Shown here: positions 1-10,776 of the stretch, one piece after another
How positions within the stretch are numbered: the first letter of the stretch is position 1
Layout of the letters: the number at the start of each line of letters is the position of its first letter
Source: Rhizophagus irregularis
Lineage: Eukaryota > Glomeromycota > Glomeromycetes > Glomerales > Glomeraceae
Assembly (NCBI RefSeq): GCF_026210795.1
Contig: NC_089451.1
Coordinates: 914,001 to 978,000, forward strand
Length of the DNA: 64,000 nucleotides
Reading direction: 5' to 3'
Program-made: the position numbers and the translations under genes
Notes under the pieces: generated by a model
The model's input: the letters and a program-made list of their open reading frames with translations, nothing else
Database searches by the model: none
What the model was told of the DNA's origin: nothing

Positions 1-842
1 CGTGCTGGACAAGGAAGTCAGTCGAAGCAAGCCACTATGCAAGATCAGGCAACAAGTCCAATCATGATTGAGGATGATGATGATAACCAGTCTAATTCTG
101 TTGATAATAGGTAAGCAGAGCAAAATCCATGCACAACACCTCTGGCCAAATTCTCGCATATATAAGTTCTCACTCTCGTCTTTTATATATCTCCAGAACT
201 TCGGAGAATCAAGCTAATTCTAATGATGAAATCCGCGCCACTACACAGGATAACTTGGAGAATCAATCTAATGCAAATAGCGGGGATGACACCAATGTGC
301 AAGAAAGTGAATCTCAATCAAGAAGAAATTCATCAAGAAGACGGACCTCTCCAAGAATCACTCGTGAACAAGAAAAATTCCAGGCCCTGTTGCAAGAGTT
401 ATCTACGCCCGCTAAGGGAGAAAGAGCTGAAAATGTTGATGAGGAGGAGGATGCTAATGGATCTGTATCACAAAGCTTAGCCCGATTATATCAAAAGGCA
501 ACTCGTGCTGGATTACGCGTTACAAAGGCAAATCAAGATGAAATTTTATGTTGGTATAAATATGCTGAAGGGTTCAAAAATAGGGTTAGGGAAATTAGAT
601 CTCAAGATTCATCGGCTACCGATCCAACAGCTAGGAGTCGGGTATACCGTGAAGTTACACAGCATCTTCCAGGAATTACAGAAGCAAATTTGCGTAAGAA
701 AACCCAGAAAGCAAGGAATATATACAAGGTGTTTGTTAGGATAGGAACAAACAAGATCAAGCGGGTGAAATCATTTAGTGCTGATGCTATTTCAAGCTTA
801 TCTAGTACCCAGATTCAAAGTATTATAGACCGTTTCTCGTAA
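1..842 (+). CDS. Unknown spliced gene, 5' end outside window
   Basis: Two exons are visible, 1-110 and 197-842, joined by an 86-bp intron that starts GTAAGC and ends CTCCAG. The frame is open from base 1, and the split Arg codon AG|A joins the exons exactly, so the gene starts left of the window. The protein is Ser/Gln/Asp/Glu-rich with a short basic stretch (RRNSSRRR), followed by a conserved-looking C-terminal part (residues containing EILCWYKYAEGF and KKTQKARNIYKVF). I recall similar C-termini as an expanded family in Rhizophagus but know no function; the basic and acidic low-complexity N-terminus suggests a nuclear protein, which is inference. An in-frame ATG at 129 lies inside the intron and is probably not used. 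Confidence 0.7.
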
Positions 843-1428
843 TTATCTATCACGTGATTCCGTGAAGATTCTTCACGCTGTCACATGACTACTGCGATGT
901 TTTATTTGGTTTAGCATTTAGCATTTTATTAATTAAAATAAAGTTCGCCCACATCGGGGCTTTATCTTAGTTTTAACAGTGTATTCTACATGCAGGTGGT
1001 GGTGTGGGTGTAAAGTAATAAAACAAAATTACCAGTGTACAACCGATTATAACACAAATCTAGGCACTTCGCTAGCACTTCTTCGCTAGAAATATACCGA
1101 GAGCAAAGAAATAACTTGATGCTGGGACTCTCATTCATGGCCTAGGATCTGAGAACTCCCTCCCTCTTTGATAGCCTCTCTATCTCCCTTTACTATTAAT
1201 AATAAAGTATTACACGATGTATGTGCACCGGAATAATAAAATCAGGGAATCATAAAAAAATTATATTTATTGATAATCAATTAAATCATCAGACGCGTAA
1301 CGCGTAATGATAATGAATCAAATTATGTCATATTATAGTCTATGATAAAAGCTTAAAGATCCGATATAAAAAGCTTATAAAAGCTTAAAGATCTGATAAA
1401 AATAATCGTTTCCTATTTTCTTTCTTAA
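843..1428. other. Intergenic; CRN upstream region with direct repeats
   Basis: No coding signal is seen. Just before the Crinkler gene there are two near-identical copies of AAAAGCTTAAAGATC(C/T)GATA, at about 1347 and 1380, which could be promoter elements or a small duplication. A CACGTGA box occurs at 851. Confidence 0.4.
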
Positions 1429-3544
1429 ATGAATATTTTCAAAATGACTACAGTACCTATCTGGATAAAATATAATAAAGGAAGGCCAACAGAAATAGAT
1501 TTTCAGGGAGGAAACGTTAATAAACTGAAGAAAAAAATTCAGAACGAACTACATAATAAGTTGGGTAACTTTGATATCGACGAAATAACATTACGAGTAA
1601 CTGAAAAGGAATTACGTGAAGACATGACGATAGGCGAAAATTTTACAACGAGCTACGACGAACCTATTTACGTCGAGGTCACTAATACTGGTAAGCTCAT
1701 AATAACTAAACGTGACTTTTATACCCGACTAAATATTTTTTGTTCTTTATCACGTGCCTGTGAATTTAGATGAACGTCAAGGTAAGCCTTTGCGTCGTAA
1801 TGATTGGTCAACTCGAACGTGACGCGCTAACCTTTTTGATAGCCATTTGCGTTGTCATTGACTAACGTGCTTTTTTCTTGTACGGCAGGGAAACGTAAAT
1901 CCACAGAATCAAATGGATTCAACAAGAAACAAAAATTTGGTAAGCTTTTACAACGTGTAAAGTGAGTCTCGGAATCCTGTAACTAAAATGACCTTTCAAA
2001 TTATTACTTTATACCCACACCACTTATCAGACCCGTTGTTCGAGAACATTTGTAATCTAGTGAGGAACCAGAAACAAAAATTATGTGCAATACAAGACCA
2101 ACAAGATAATACTATTATTCAACATGACGAAGACCTTGCTGTACTTGAGAAGAGCGTACTTTATGTAAGAAAGTCATACAAGTATCTTTATAACAAATTG
2201 GAAAAGAAATCAGCTGACGGTTTAAAAAGATTCCTTATCACTGGAACATCGGGCATCGGAAAATCATGTTTTCTGATTTACGTTTTAATCCAACTCTTAT
2301 GCGATGATGTGACTGTAATCTTTCAGCCTCTCAACGATAAATACTTTTATTGTTTCAAGAATCTAACAGTGACCCGTGGAACATATGATGATTTCTTGTC
2401 TCTACTCGGTTCACCTACGACATGGTACCTGGCAGATGGTGCCATATCTCCAAAATTAGTACAAGCAACGACTGTAGTCTCCCTATCACCAAATGGGATT
2501 GCAACAAAAGATTTTCAAGAATTTGAGAAGCGTCATCCAGTTGAATATTACATGGGTCCGTGGACGTTAGAAGAATTGTTATCTTGTCGGAAGCATGTTT
2601 TTCCACTAGTGCCGAAAGAAATAGTGACTAATCTTTTCCATAAAGCGGGTGGAGTGCCTAGATACGTCCTCCAGAATGTTGAGGTATCAATACGAAACGT
2701 TATTGGAAATAATATTGGACATGAAGGAAGACCAGATGCTAAAGAAATGGAGATAGTTGAGAAAGAAGCTTGCAAACGCATTGAACTTGCTATTTCAGAA
2801 ACTGACGACTTTGATAAAATTATAAAGTGTTTTACCGAAAATGAAGGAACCTATGTTGAAATTAGCAATCGCATTGTCCACAGAATTCCAGACGAAACAC
2901 ATTGTGATTACCATTATGAATGGGCTTCTGCTTATGTATTTGATAGAATTCAAGAAAGATTAGAGGAAAAGGCATGGGTTGATTGTTTGCACAAAATACG
3001 AATTATGCGAAATCCTTATGAGGCTAGCGCAAGGGGATTTTTATTTGAGTGTTATGCAATCCACCTATTTCGTACTGGAAACCAGAAATTTGAAGTAAGG
3101 AAGCTGAGAGGTGAAGAAAAAGATCAATTTTCCATACATCGTAAGCCAAATGCTGGGTTTGTAAGAAATTTATCCGATCTCTTAAAGTATTCTGGAGAAA
3201 ACATAGTTATCGTACCAGATAAACAAAATTTTGGTGCGGTAGACTTATTTGTAACGCCTAATTGTATTTTTCAAGTCACGGTGTCGGAACATCATCCTAT
3301 AAAACAAGTTGAGCTGACAAAAGTAATCACAAGCATGCCGGTCTATATTAGTGATCAAAATGCTAAGATTCAACTTTACTTCGTGGTTCCAGATGATATA
3401 TACGACAAATTTGAACACCAAATTTACACAACTCGAGATAAAGATTCTAATGAAGATCGGAAAGTCTTGAGAATAGATTCCGCCATTAAAAATGTCGAGC
3501 AATGGGCTCTAAAAGTACAAATCAATCCGATATTAGAAGAATAA
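1429..3544 (+). CDS. Crinkler (CRN) family NTPase-nuclease protein
   Basis: Four exons join in frame: 1429-1690, 1770-1781, 1889-1939 and 2031-3544, with GTAAGC/AG introns, giving 612 aa (607 if the ATG at 1444 is used). Residues 1-90 form the ubiquitin-like CRN header. A basic linker follows (GKRKSTESNGFNKKQK, a possible bipartite nuclear signal). The main body is a P-loop NTPase domain with GTSGIGKS at about residue 180. The C-terminal third has a PD-(D/E)XK-like pattern (ARGFLFECYA near 441; GAVDLFV then IFQVTV near 510). CRN proteins are known from oomycetes, chytrids and Rhizophagus, where some are effectors and others look like housekeeping NTPase-nuclease proteins. There is no signal peptide. 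No stop or frameshift breaks the model. Confidence 0.85.
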
Positions 3545-4236
3545 TGTTTTATACAAAAATAAATAGTTAGAAAATTTTTTTTCTTGTATTATACAGCTTT
3601 TACGATGTTGGAGGAAATTTAATAAATAATCTTGCTTTTGTTTGAAGAATAAAAGTTTTTACTCTGTGAAATTTATAAGTTTTGACTTTATTTATGGAAT
3701 AATTTAACTCAATTTTTGCATTTACTGCGCCACATTACTGCGCCCGGGCATGTGTGTCCAGATTTTTCATTTTTTAGTTATCCATAAAATTAATAAAATT
3801 AACTCCATATCGAGCCTTTCTCCTTTTTAATTCATGTGTATCTGCCCGTGTATAGCTATGTATCTGTAAATGCTGTATGACTGCTTATCGAATAAATAGA
3901 AATCATGAGGGATCCTCGCAAAATAATTTGCATATCAGCCGGTCTCGAATAAAAATGAATCTGATTGGCCAATCACCTCGTGATTTAGCCGAAGGTGCAT
4001 GTAAATATTAGCCGAGATATGACTCTATATAACCCCATAAAAAATGAATTTGAGTTTATCAATATGTAGTCTCTTAAATTGGCTACAAATCCCAATTTGC
4101 TTGTAATCGAATATTCGAATAAAAATGAATCTGATATTTATTAGAGTATACTATTGCCAAATCAGCTATAAATCACTAAATCGTGTGTAAAACTCTATAA
4201 ATCGATAAATAGCTATAAATTTACTATATCCGCAAA
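3545..4236. other. AT-rich intergenic region
   Basis: No ORF of interest. It contains two copies of the 20-mer TCGAATAAAAATGAATCTGA (about 3945 and 4116) and an ACTGCGCC motif pair near 3727. The ACTGCGCC motif recurs in the LTR and near 38.76 and 39.05 kb, so it is probably derived from repeats. Confidence 0.4.
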
Positions 4237-5457
4237 ATGGATAGAACTAATTACTATTCTGGTTTAAACCCTATAGTGGTGCAGGTGCTAAACAATCTGC
4301 AATATAGGTATAGTGGTGAAACACCAGAAATGTGGTGTTCTCGTATTCGTTATCCTTTTAAGAAACTTCTTGAATATAACCCAAAATACTTTTCGAAGAA
4401 TGGATTTATTCAGATGATTGAAAGAGTATATATAGATGGGAAATTTAAAGATGGAGAACGCTCATTTCATATTTATTGCACTGTATGCGACTCCTTGGTA
4501 ATTATTCGTGAAAATACCATCGAATGTGCTAATGATCACCTGAATAAATGTATTACTAAAACTGCTAAAAGGCGTATTACATATTCTAAACCTGTACAGA
4601 AAAATGTGAAAAAAATAGTATCAGAATTAAGTGATGATGAAATTAATGAAATTTATGATAGTATTTATTTTAGATACAGAAAAAGCTCTGAATGTTTTTG
4701 CTCTCGTGATTCAAAAGAAATTAGGAAAAGTACTGTATATCGATTAATTAACAGTGCAAAAGTTATCCAACGGGCTTGGAGAGCTTTCAAGTTGAGACCT
4801 GAAACATGGGCGAAACGAGTTTGGAATATGGTGAGGAATGATGGCACTCCTGATAGGAAGAAATTCTTAGGTATACTTTCAACTAGAGAAAGGAAAATAA
4901 ATTCTCAGACTCGAGAAGAATATGCTTTATTTATCGATGAAAATGTTAACAATTATAAAAGAGCATATAGCGAAAATCTTGCTCAAAAATATATTAAAGA
5001 ATTTCTAGCCGAATGGGCCACAGGGTACGAGAAATATAAATATTATGATCCTGATTATTGGGTAGAAACGAAGAAATACCAGTTAAATAAGCGCCTAAAT
5101 GCTGTAGCATATATAGTTGCTTTTATAAAATCGTATCAGCAAGGATATAGACTCGTCAGTTGTGGACACTGGACTTTTATGTTAAAATATCTAACTGATC
5201 CTGAATATTACCGTACTAGCAAAGATGGAAACAACATTGTCGTAAACTTTGTTAAAATTTCAGAATATGCGCGATATTATTGTAAAGAGAAAAGAAAGCC
5301 TTATCCATGTGATTCGCTAGAAATTAATATTTTCAAATCTAATTATTGTCTTCATATTCCCCAGGGAGGGTCTACTATCATAGATTTCTCAGATTTTAAC
5401 AATAATTGTGAATATGTGCAACGAGTTTTTCAAGTCTTAAATTCTTTATTGAAATAG
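4237..5457 (+). CDS. IQ-motif protein of unknown function
   Basis: Intact single-exon ORF of 406 aa. At about residues 176-190 it has a clear IQ-type calmodulin-binding helix (AKVIQRAWRAFKLRPE), followed by a conserved block WAKRVWNMVRNDGTPDRKK. Nearer the N-terminus (about 80-110) Cys and His residues in YCTVC...C....H...C could bind zinc. No catalytic motif is recognised. The downstream ORF at 5683 repeats the IQ motif and the NDGTPDRKK block, so the family has been locally duplicated. Calmodulin binding is inferred from the motif only. Confidence 0.7.
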   Translation: MDRTNYYSGLNPIVVQVLNNLQYRYSGETPEMWCSRIRYPFKKLLEYNPKYFSKNGFIQMIERVYIDGKFKDGERSFHIYCTVCDSLVIIRENTIECANDHLNKCITKTAKRRITYSKPVQKNVKKIVSELSDDEINEIYDSIYFRYRKSSECFCSRDSKEIRKSTVYRLINSAKVIQRAWRAFKLRPETWAKRVWNMVRNDGTPDRKKFLGILSTRERKINSQTREEYALFIDENVNNYKRAYSENLAQKYIKEFLAEWATGYEKYKYYDPDYWVETKKYQLNKRLNAVAYIVAFIKSYQQGYRLVSCGHWTFMLKYLTDPEYYRTSKDGNNIVVNFVKISEYARYYCKEKRKPYPCDSLEINIFKSNYCLHIPQGGSTIIDFSDFNNNCEYVQRVFQVLNSLLK

Positions 5458-5682
5458 TGTAGTATACAACATAATTAGTCAAGCAATACAATGATTTTTT
5501 TATGCTATCCCGTGAAATGTACAACTAAAATTCAGTATGTAAACTGCATGGATGATCGTCTAGTGAAATGCTTTTTATACATGAAGAAAAATTGGCCAAA
5601 GGCACTATGCATGATCTGCCTATTCTGGGTTAGATCCTCCAATATTGTATAACTATTTTAATAAAGTATTTCAGGAAGATCA

Positions 5683-6177
5683 ATGAAGCAATCTTGGGGA
5701 TTCTTGATTCCTAAATACTATAATTATGGCTTTGAAAATTTCTATGCAACAGTTATCCAGCGAGCTTACAGGAATTACAAGAAGAGACCCGAATCTTTGG
5801 CAAAACGAATTTGGGAGGCGGTGAGGAATGATGGTACTCCTGATAGAAAGAAACTCTTAGGTATAACTCCTCGTGATACTTATCCCGCCCCTTCATGGCC
5901 TACAAGAGATGATGAGTGGATAATTGAGAAGAAATGGCAATTATCTGTGAGATTAGCTAAGGTAACACATGATATTGTTTTTAAAATATTATACCAGCGA
6001 GGCTATATAATCATTAGAGGTTCAGATTGGACTAACCAGTTAAAGTGGCTACAGAATCCTGAATATTATCGTATTGATAAAGATAACATTGAATATCTCA
6101 TTAGAGTTACAGAATGTGAGAAATATAAGGATAATTCATGGAGTATAAAATCAATCTGTGAGCGTGTCGGATTATAA
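5683..6177 (+). pseudogene. Partial paralogue of the IQ-motif gene
   Basis: This 164-aa ORF matches the middle and C-terminal part of the gene at 4237. It shares ATVIQRAYRNYKKRPE, AVRNDGTPDRKK and a later NPEYYRIDKDN block (DPEYYRTSKDG in the neighbour). It lacks the first ~170 residues and about 55 residues between the two shared blocks. It may be a truncated duplicate. A TATTTCAG before 5675 could also be a splice acceptor for a degraded upstream exon. A short functional gene cannot be excluded. Confidence 0.55.
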
Positions 6178-6814
6178 TTCTTGCAATGAAATAAAATGTG
6201 TCGCCTGAATTTTTCAGATTGTCCAGCCACAATGCATGTAGCCATGTGTGACATAAATTAGCACGTTTTCGATCCTCGTTAAAGTATATATGATGTAATG
6301 AGTGATACACCGCAAATCATCTGTAACTCTGTGTGACTGCTTGTGCGACAAATTAATTTTCACACATATCCCCCAAAAATATTTCGAATTTTTTCCTCGC
6401 AGAATAGCATTTATTGATATGTGTATATGTTCCGGAGCTATAAGATATTTCTACTACCCTCCTACCAGAGCATAATATTTATATAATGTTGCTAGGCCTT
6501 TATTACTGAGCGGTCGGGCAAGTGAAATAAAGAAAAAAGTTCGTATATACATTACCCCCAACGCTTTTGAAAATGTCTAGATCTTCAATGCACATTCCGC
6601 ATGCCCTTATTCTCTAACACAAAATTTTGGCGTAAAAGTCGTTGCATATTCTTCTGTTTCGACCCCAACGTGAACTCGGGCTCAGAGAGATGTGAATGAG
6701 GAAATTACAAAACATTTAAAAGGGTAGTATACAAATTTTGTTTCCTGCGTTATCTCAGCATATTAACCTTACATTAACATTATACTAATATTATTCTGAA
6801 TTAACAACACAAAC
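6178..6814. other. Intergenic region, nothing recognised
   Basis: No convincing coding frame, repeat or RNA gene is seen. The last 100 bases probably hold the promoter of the six-exon gene that follows. Confidence 0.4.
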
Positions 6815-8627
6815 ATGACTGCATTATACGATTTTATTTGCAATTTTCTTCGTATTGCATTGCCTGAACATATAACCGCATTTTCAGTAATTTATCAGGC
6901 AATGAACGAAGAGCCTTGGATTGTAAAGGAAAATTTAAGGCAAATATTTCATCAAGCAATTACATCCGTTATCCCTTCATATGCATCAAATTCAGAAAAA
7001 TATCAGAAGCTTATGAGCTTACCCTTAAAGGTTAGTAATTAAATTTTTTCGGTAAAAAAACTTAACACTATATGATGAATAGCGCAGAATATAGCCTAAT
7101 AACTGGAGTGAAGTTGTATCCAAAGCCATACAAGCCCTGGTTTGATCATTAAATGTATTAATCCACAGACGTATGGGGGTATTTCTTTGCGTATAGTTTG
7201 AGATGAAAGCATGTGTCATGTAATTTATCATCTATGTACTGGCCACACATGGTTGATAATTTTGCATGATAAAATCTGACGTGTGCGCACACGATTTGGA
7301 TAGACAGGAAGAAGAATTACCGGACGAGACTATCAAAAATAATTTGCGAATATTGAAAGGGAATCTTAAAAGAAGCAAATCTCGATATGCCAAAATTTTG
7401 CGGAAGAGTGTAGGTAAGGTTAAATCCTCAGATCTTTCATGGCGTGATCCACTTGCGAGTCAGGTTCTTAGTAGTGAGATGGAGATGGTTAAGCAATTAC
7501 CGGAAGAAGAATACGAATCTTTCATGGTAAGAAAAAAAAATATCCCAATTCATGGAACAAAAAATAATGTTTGAAATGATATTACTAGGAACCGGTGAAA
7601 TATATGCAAGCGTCTCTTCCTAACTCGATCAAAACAACATGTGACGAATTTTTGATAAACTATGACGATGGTTCTACGGAAATACCACCACAAAAACTTT
7701 CGCATGAAAATTGGATAGAGAAAGAAGAGGTTTTAAAAGATATTGCGATTAGAATACTTAATACATTGTAAGTATAATATTATTCCATTCATAAGATTAT
7801 ACCATATTGATGTTCCAATACTATTAGGGGGGAGATCTGGAAAAACCCAGCCTTTAGTCCTAAATTCGCTAAAACACAGAGTGAGGGAACATACGTGGCA
7901 GACATTATTGTTCCTGTTATTCGAGCTACATTAAAAGATTTGCCAATCGGAAAATCCGCATATATTAGCACGTGAGTTAACTATCTCATTTTTTTCTTGG
8001 TGTTTTTTTTTTCACGCAGTCACATGATTTTAATTTTCTAACACTGCAGGGCGGAACGTCAAAGCGTGGCTAGCAAAGACAGAAGAGGAGGGAAAGGAAA
8101 GCGCCCAGACATTATGTTCATAGCGAAGCATATGGATAGGATCTATGAGTTAGTTTTTGCTGAATGTTCACGTATTATTTGTAGTAATGTGAAAGAAGAT
8201 GATGATAAAGTGAAATTGTGGCGGGAACTTAACGATGCCTTATATTGGACAAATAGAGGATGTAAATTGGAAGAAAAAAATGAGTTCGGCATTCTTGGAT
8301 TCCAGGTTGCGGGACAAAAATTCGATTTATATGTTCTTATTCGTGATAAAGAAAATATTAGCCGTCTTTTTCTTTTAAGATCAGTTAGTATTCCAACACA
8401 ATATATGGATAACAGGAAAACTATATTTGAGTTTATAGAAGCTTTATTGTTACTACGAGTATGTATTCATGTACATTATACAAATACATTTATTTCGTGA
8501 TATTTATTCACTAACCTTTTTTAATATGCAGAGAATCTTGATCGTAGATTTATCTTTGCTATTTAATTCCAGAACTCATGAAAGTGATGAGAGTAGTTCG
8601 ACAATATCTTCACCTCCATATAATTAA
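6815..8627 (+). CDS. Six-exon conserved fungal gene of unknown function
   Basis: Exons 6815-7030, 7308-7526, 7589-7767, 7828-7971, 8050-8458 and 8532-8627 join in phase to give 420 aa. Every intron is GT..AG and the total length is a multiple of three. The C-terminal half holds the most distinctive text: TYVADIIVPVIRATLKDLP, then KRPDIMFIAKH, then LWRELNDALYW, ending in a Ser-rich tail. I recall this architecture as a multi-copy Rhizophagus family but cannot name a domain. The block KRPDIMFI with later FDLYVLIRD might be a degenerate nuclease-like core, which is speculation. Intron 1 (277 bp) is unusually long, so an extra small exon could be hidden there. Confidence 0.75.
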
Positions 8628-8754
8628 GATTTCTTTATCCTGTACTTTAATTTTATATTAATAAACCCGACCCTGGCGGTCTATTTCATAAATATACATT
8701 CATGTTTTTTTTTTATTTTTGAATATTAACATACTAATACTACATTACGCAAGC

Positions 8755-8943
8755 ATGCAATCTGAAATAGATAGTCCTAGTGAGAGTAATTCGTTGAAAC
8801 AATGTATTAGCGAGCTTAAGGCTGAGAACAATAAAATTATGGCCGAAAATATTGAGCTTAAGGCCAGAGTTGCGAAATTGGAAGACAAGCTATCGCAAAA
8901 CGAATTAATAAAAAACTTGTTATCTGTATCACGAAAAACATGA
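8755..8943 (+). CDS. Short coiled-coil ORF, possibly a fragment
   Basis: 62 aa from the ATG at 8755; an in-frame ATG at 8719 is also possible. Heptad-rich text (LKAENNKIMAENIELKARV) predicts one continuous coiled coil. It resembles the N-terminal coiled coils of larger proteins I associate with this fungus, but the rest of such a protein is absent, so it is probably a fragment or a microprotein. Confidence 0.4.
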   Translation: MQSEIDSPSESNSLKQCISELKAENNKIMAENIELKARVAKLEDKLSQNELIKNLLSVSRKT

Positions 8944-9204
8944 TCATGTATTAATGGTGAAATTTCTTCAGCGCTGGGGTACCCCTGCCAAAATGATTTT
9001 TTCTTGCTGACCAATGGTCGGGTGTCATGTGCATTTTTGATCGGAGTTTTCTAGCAGATCTTTCGCGATATTGACGCGTATGACTATATCCTGGTAGACT
9101 TCGTCTATGTGGGTGACAGAATGCTCAGAATTCTTAGATTCTCAGAATTTTTCTTATAAAATTTCTGAATCTATAAAATTCTCAAAATTTTTTATTAGTT
9201 ACCT
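8944..9204. other. Left boundary zone of the Maverick-like element
   Basis: No gene is seen. The terminal inverted repeat of the Maverick-like element would be expected near here. I looked for the reverse complement of this stretch beyond 38.0 kb and did not find it by eye, so the left end is unresolved. Confidence 0.3.
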
Positions 9205-9906
9205 ATGGTAACAATGACCGGTATACTAACACCAACTTTTCACGTATATTACTCAAAGCAACTTAACCAGCTCCCTCGTTCTATCAAAATAGATATATGG
9301 CGACGTCTTACTTCACGAAAACATCCATTATCGATAGAACAGGAAAGTAGTATCCATCCCGAAGTGGAAGATTTGTTAAATAAGGCGGTTGGAAATTATA
9401 TTAAGCAAAAAGAGCGTCAGAAGATGAAGCCCATTACTAGTGACTGTGAAACTTCGTTAAGGCAAGAAAATGAGGAATTATGTATATCAAAGCAGGTATT
9501 GGAAAAAAAGATTGAAGAGCTTCTTGACTTGCAAGAGCAATATAAGTCTCGTGAGGTAGCCATGACCAGGTCTTTGGAAGAGAGTGGTGAGAAAGTCAGC
9601 CAATTATCAGATTCGGTAGCTTTCTTCAAAAGTATAATACCTGATACGAAAAAAGCTATTGCATCAGCTGAAAAGTCCATTGACCTGTTAGAGAATAGAT
9701 GCCGGAATCTGGAGGATATTATTTCTGTTAAAGATAGAAAAATTGTCGCTCTTGTTGATCAGATCCTTTCCAATACGAAGCATAGTGATGTGACTATAGA
9801 ACTGGAAATATATTCTAGTACTCATGAAAGGAAATTATGGGCGAAGAGGCGGGATGAATCTGAATATGATCTAGAAACCAGGAAAAAATATACATTTCGT
9901 CCTTAG
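9205..9906 (+). CDS. Coiled-coil protein of the Maverick-like element
   Basis: Intact 233-aa ORF. Residues 1-60 look globular (LPRSIKIDIWRRL), about 75-200 are heptad-rich coiled coil, and the tail is charged. It converges on the ATPase gene with only 69 bp between stops, which argues that it belongs to the element. No family is recognised; a structural or regulatory role is a guess. The ATG at 9205 is the first, and ATG 9214 is also possible. Confidence 0.6.
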   Translation: MVTMTGILTPTFHVYYSKQLNQLPRSIKIDIWRRLTSRKHPLSIEQESSIHPEVEDLLNKAVGNYIKQKERQKMKPITSDCETSLRQENEELCISKQVLEKKIEELLDLQEQYKSREVAMTRSLEESGEKVSQLSDSVAFFKSIIPDTKKAIASAEKSIDLLENRCRNLEDIISVKDRKIVALVDQILSNTKHSDVTIELEIYSSTHERKLWAKRRDESEYDLETRKKYTFRP

Positions 9907-9974
9907 TACCTAAGAAAATTCTACTCATTAGTGAGAATTTGGTCCCAACCAAGACGTATCCTATATGGATGCTC

Positions 9975-10682
9975 TCAAGGTACAGTTAGATCGAAAACAA
10001 TGAATTTATGTTCACATAAAGCCTTGTCAATAATCTTAATTACACTACGCCAGTCATTAGCATATTGACGCACGATTCTGCTAAGCTCGTCCGCAGTACA
10101 CGATCCATTGAATAGACAGACGTGTGTGAGATTTTTTCGTATTATCTTCGGACAGTCGAAGTAACTCTGGGATACATATATCGAACTGACATTGTAATGG
10201 CGTCCTTCAATGAAATAAGGAATAATTTTCTCTTGCACTTTCTTTGGATCAGCACATACATCTTCGAATATAGGCACTGTACCTCTATCTGGAGAAAACG
10301 AATCCACCTTAGGGATTTTATTAGGCTTCAATGCTCGGAATGTAATATTTTCACGATATGGCTTTGGACTATTTGCAATTATCTGGAATGCCGATTTGAG
10401 GTACATATATTTCGGCTCCTTAAGATTATGGCCGATGAGAAGCAAATCATCACACTTGATATAGCGCGTCCCTCCTTTCTTCCCATTAAACATTCGATAA
10501 AGCTTATTTCCAAGCATGAGATTGAGAACCTCATTAGTTTTTCCTGAATTGGTACGGCCACAGATTAGTAAAGTGAAAGGCCATTGGGGAACACTGGAAT
10601 TGGCATTGTATTTTTGGGCATCTTTAATTTCGTTAATATGGTATACAAGCCTTTCAACTGGCTCAAGTTTCTTTATTTTCAT
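9975..10682 (-). CDS. Maverick/Polinton packaging ATPase (A32-like)
   Basis: Intact 235-aa ORF of the FtsK/HerA-type genome-packaging ATPase family found in Polintons and related DNA viruses. Walker A is GRTNSGKT at about residues 42-49. A hydrophobic strand ending in acidic residues (VPIFEDVC, about 137-144) serves as Walker B, and a sensor-like segment ([13 protein letters not shown]) follows around 170. Its length suits the family. It lies 94 bp downstream of the integrase gene on the same strand. In known elements this enzyme is thought to pump DNA into a capsid, so its intactness implies that the ancestor could form particles. Confidence 0.85.
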   Translation of the reverse strand: MKIKKLEPVERLVYHINEIKDAQKYNANSSVPQWPFTLLICGRTNSGKTNEVLNLMLGNKLYRMFNGKKGGTRYIKCDDLLLIGHNLKEPKYMYLKSAFQIIANSPKPYRENITFRALKPNKIPKVDSFSPDRGTVPIFEDVCADPKKVQEKIIPYFIEGRHYNVSSIYVSQSYFDCPKIIRKNLTHVCLFNGSCTADELSRIVRQYANDWRSVIKIIDKALCEHKFIVFDLTVP

Positions 10683-10776
10683 GTCGAACTATTACTAATG
10701 ATATTCTAAAATAATCTTGCAAATTTGCGGGACCGCGCGGTCTCGGAAAAATGCCAAGAAAATAATTCTCTCCGAC

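Noticed and set aside
8944-9204. Left terminal inverted repeat of the Maverick-like element
   Set aside because: I looked for its reverse complement in 38.0-39.2 kb and found none by eye; a computed self-alignment would settle it.
10122-10547. 141-aa plus-strand open frame
   Set aside because: Shadow of the packaging ATPase on the opposite strand.
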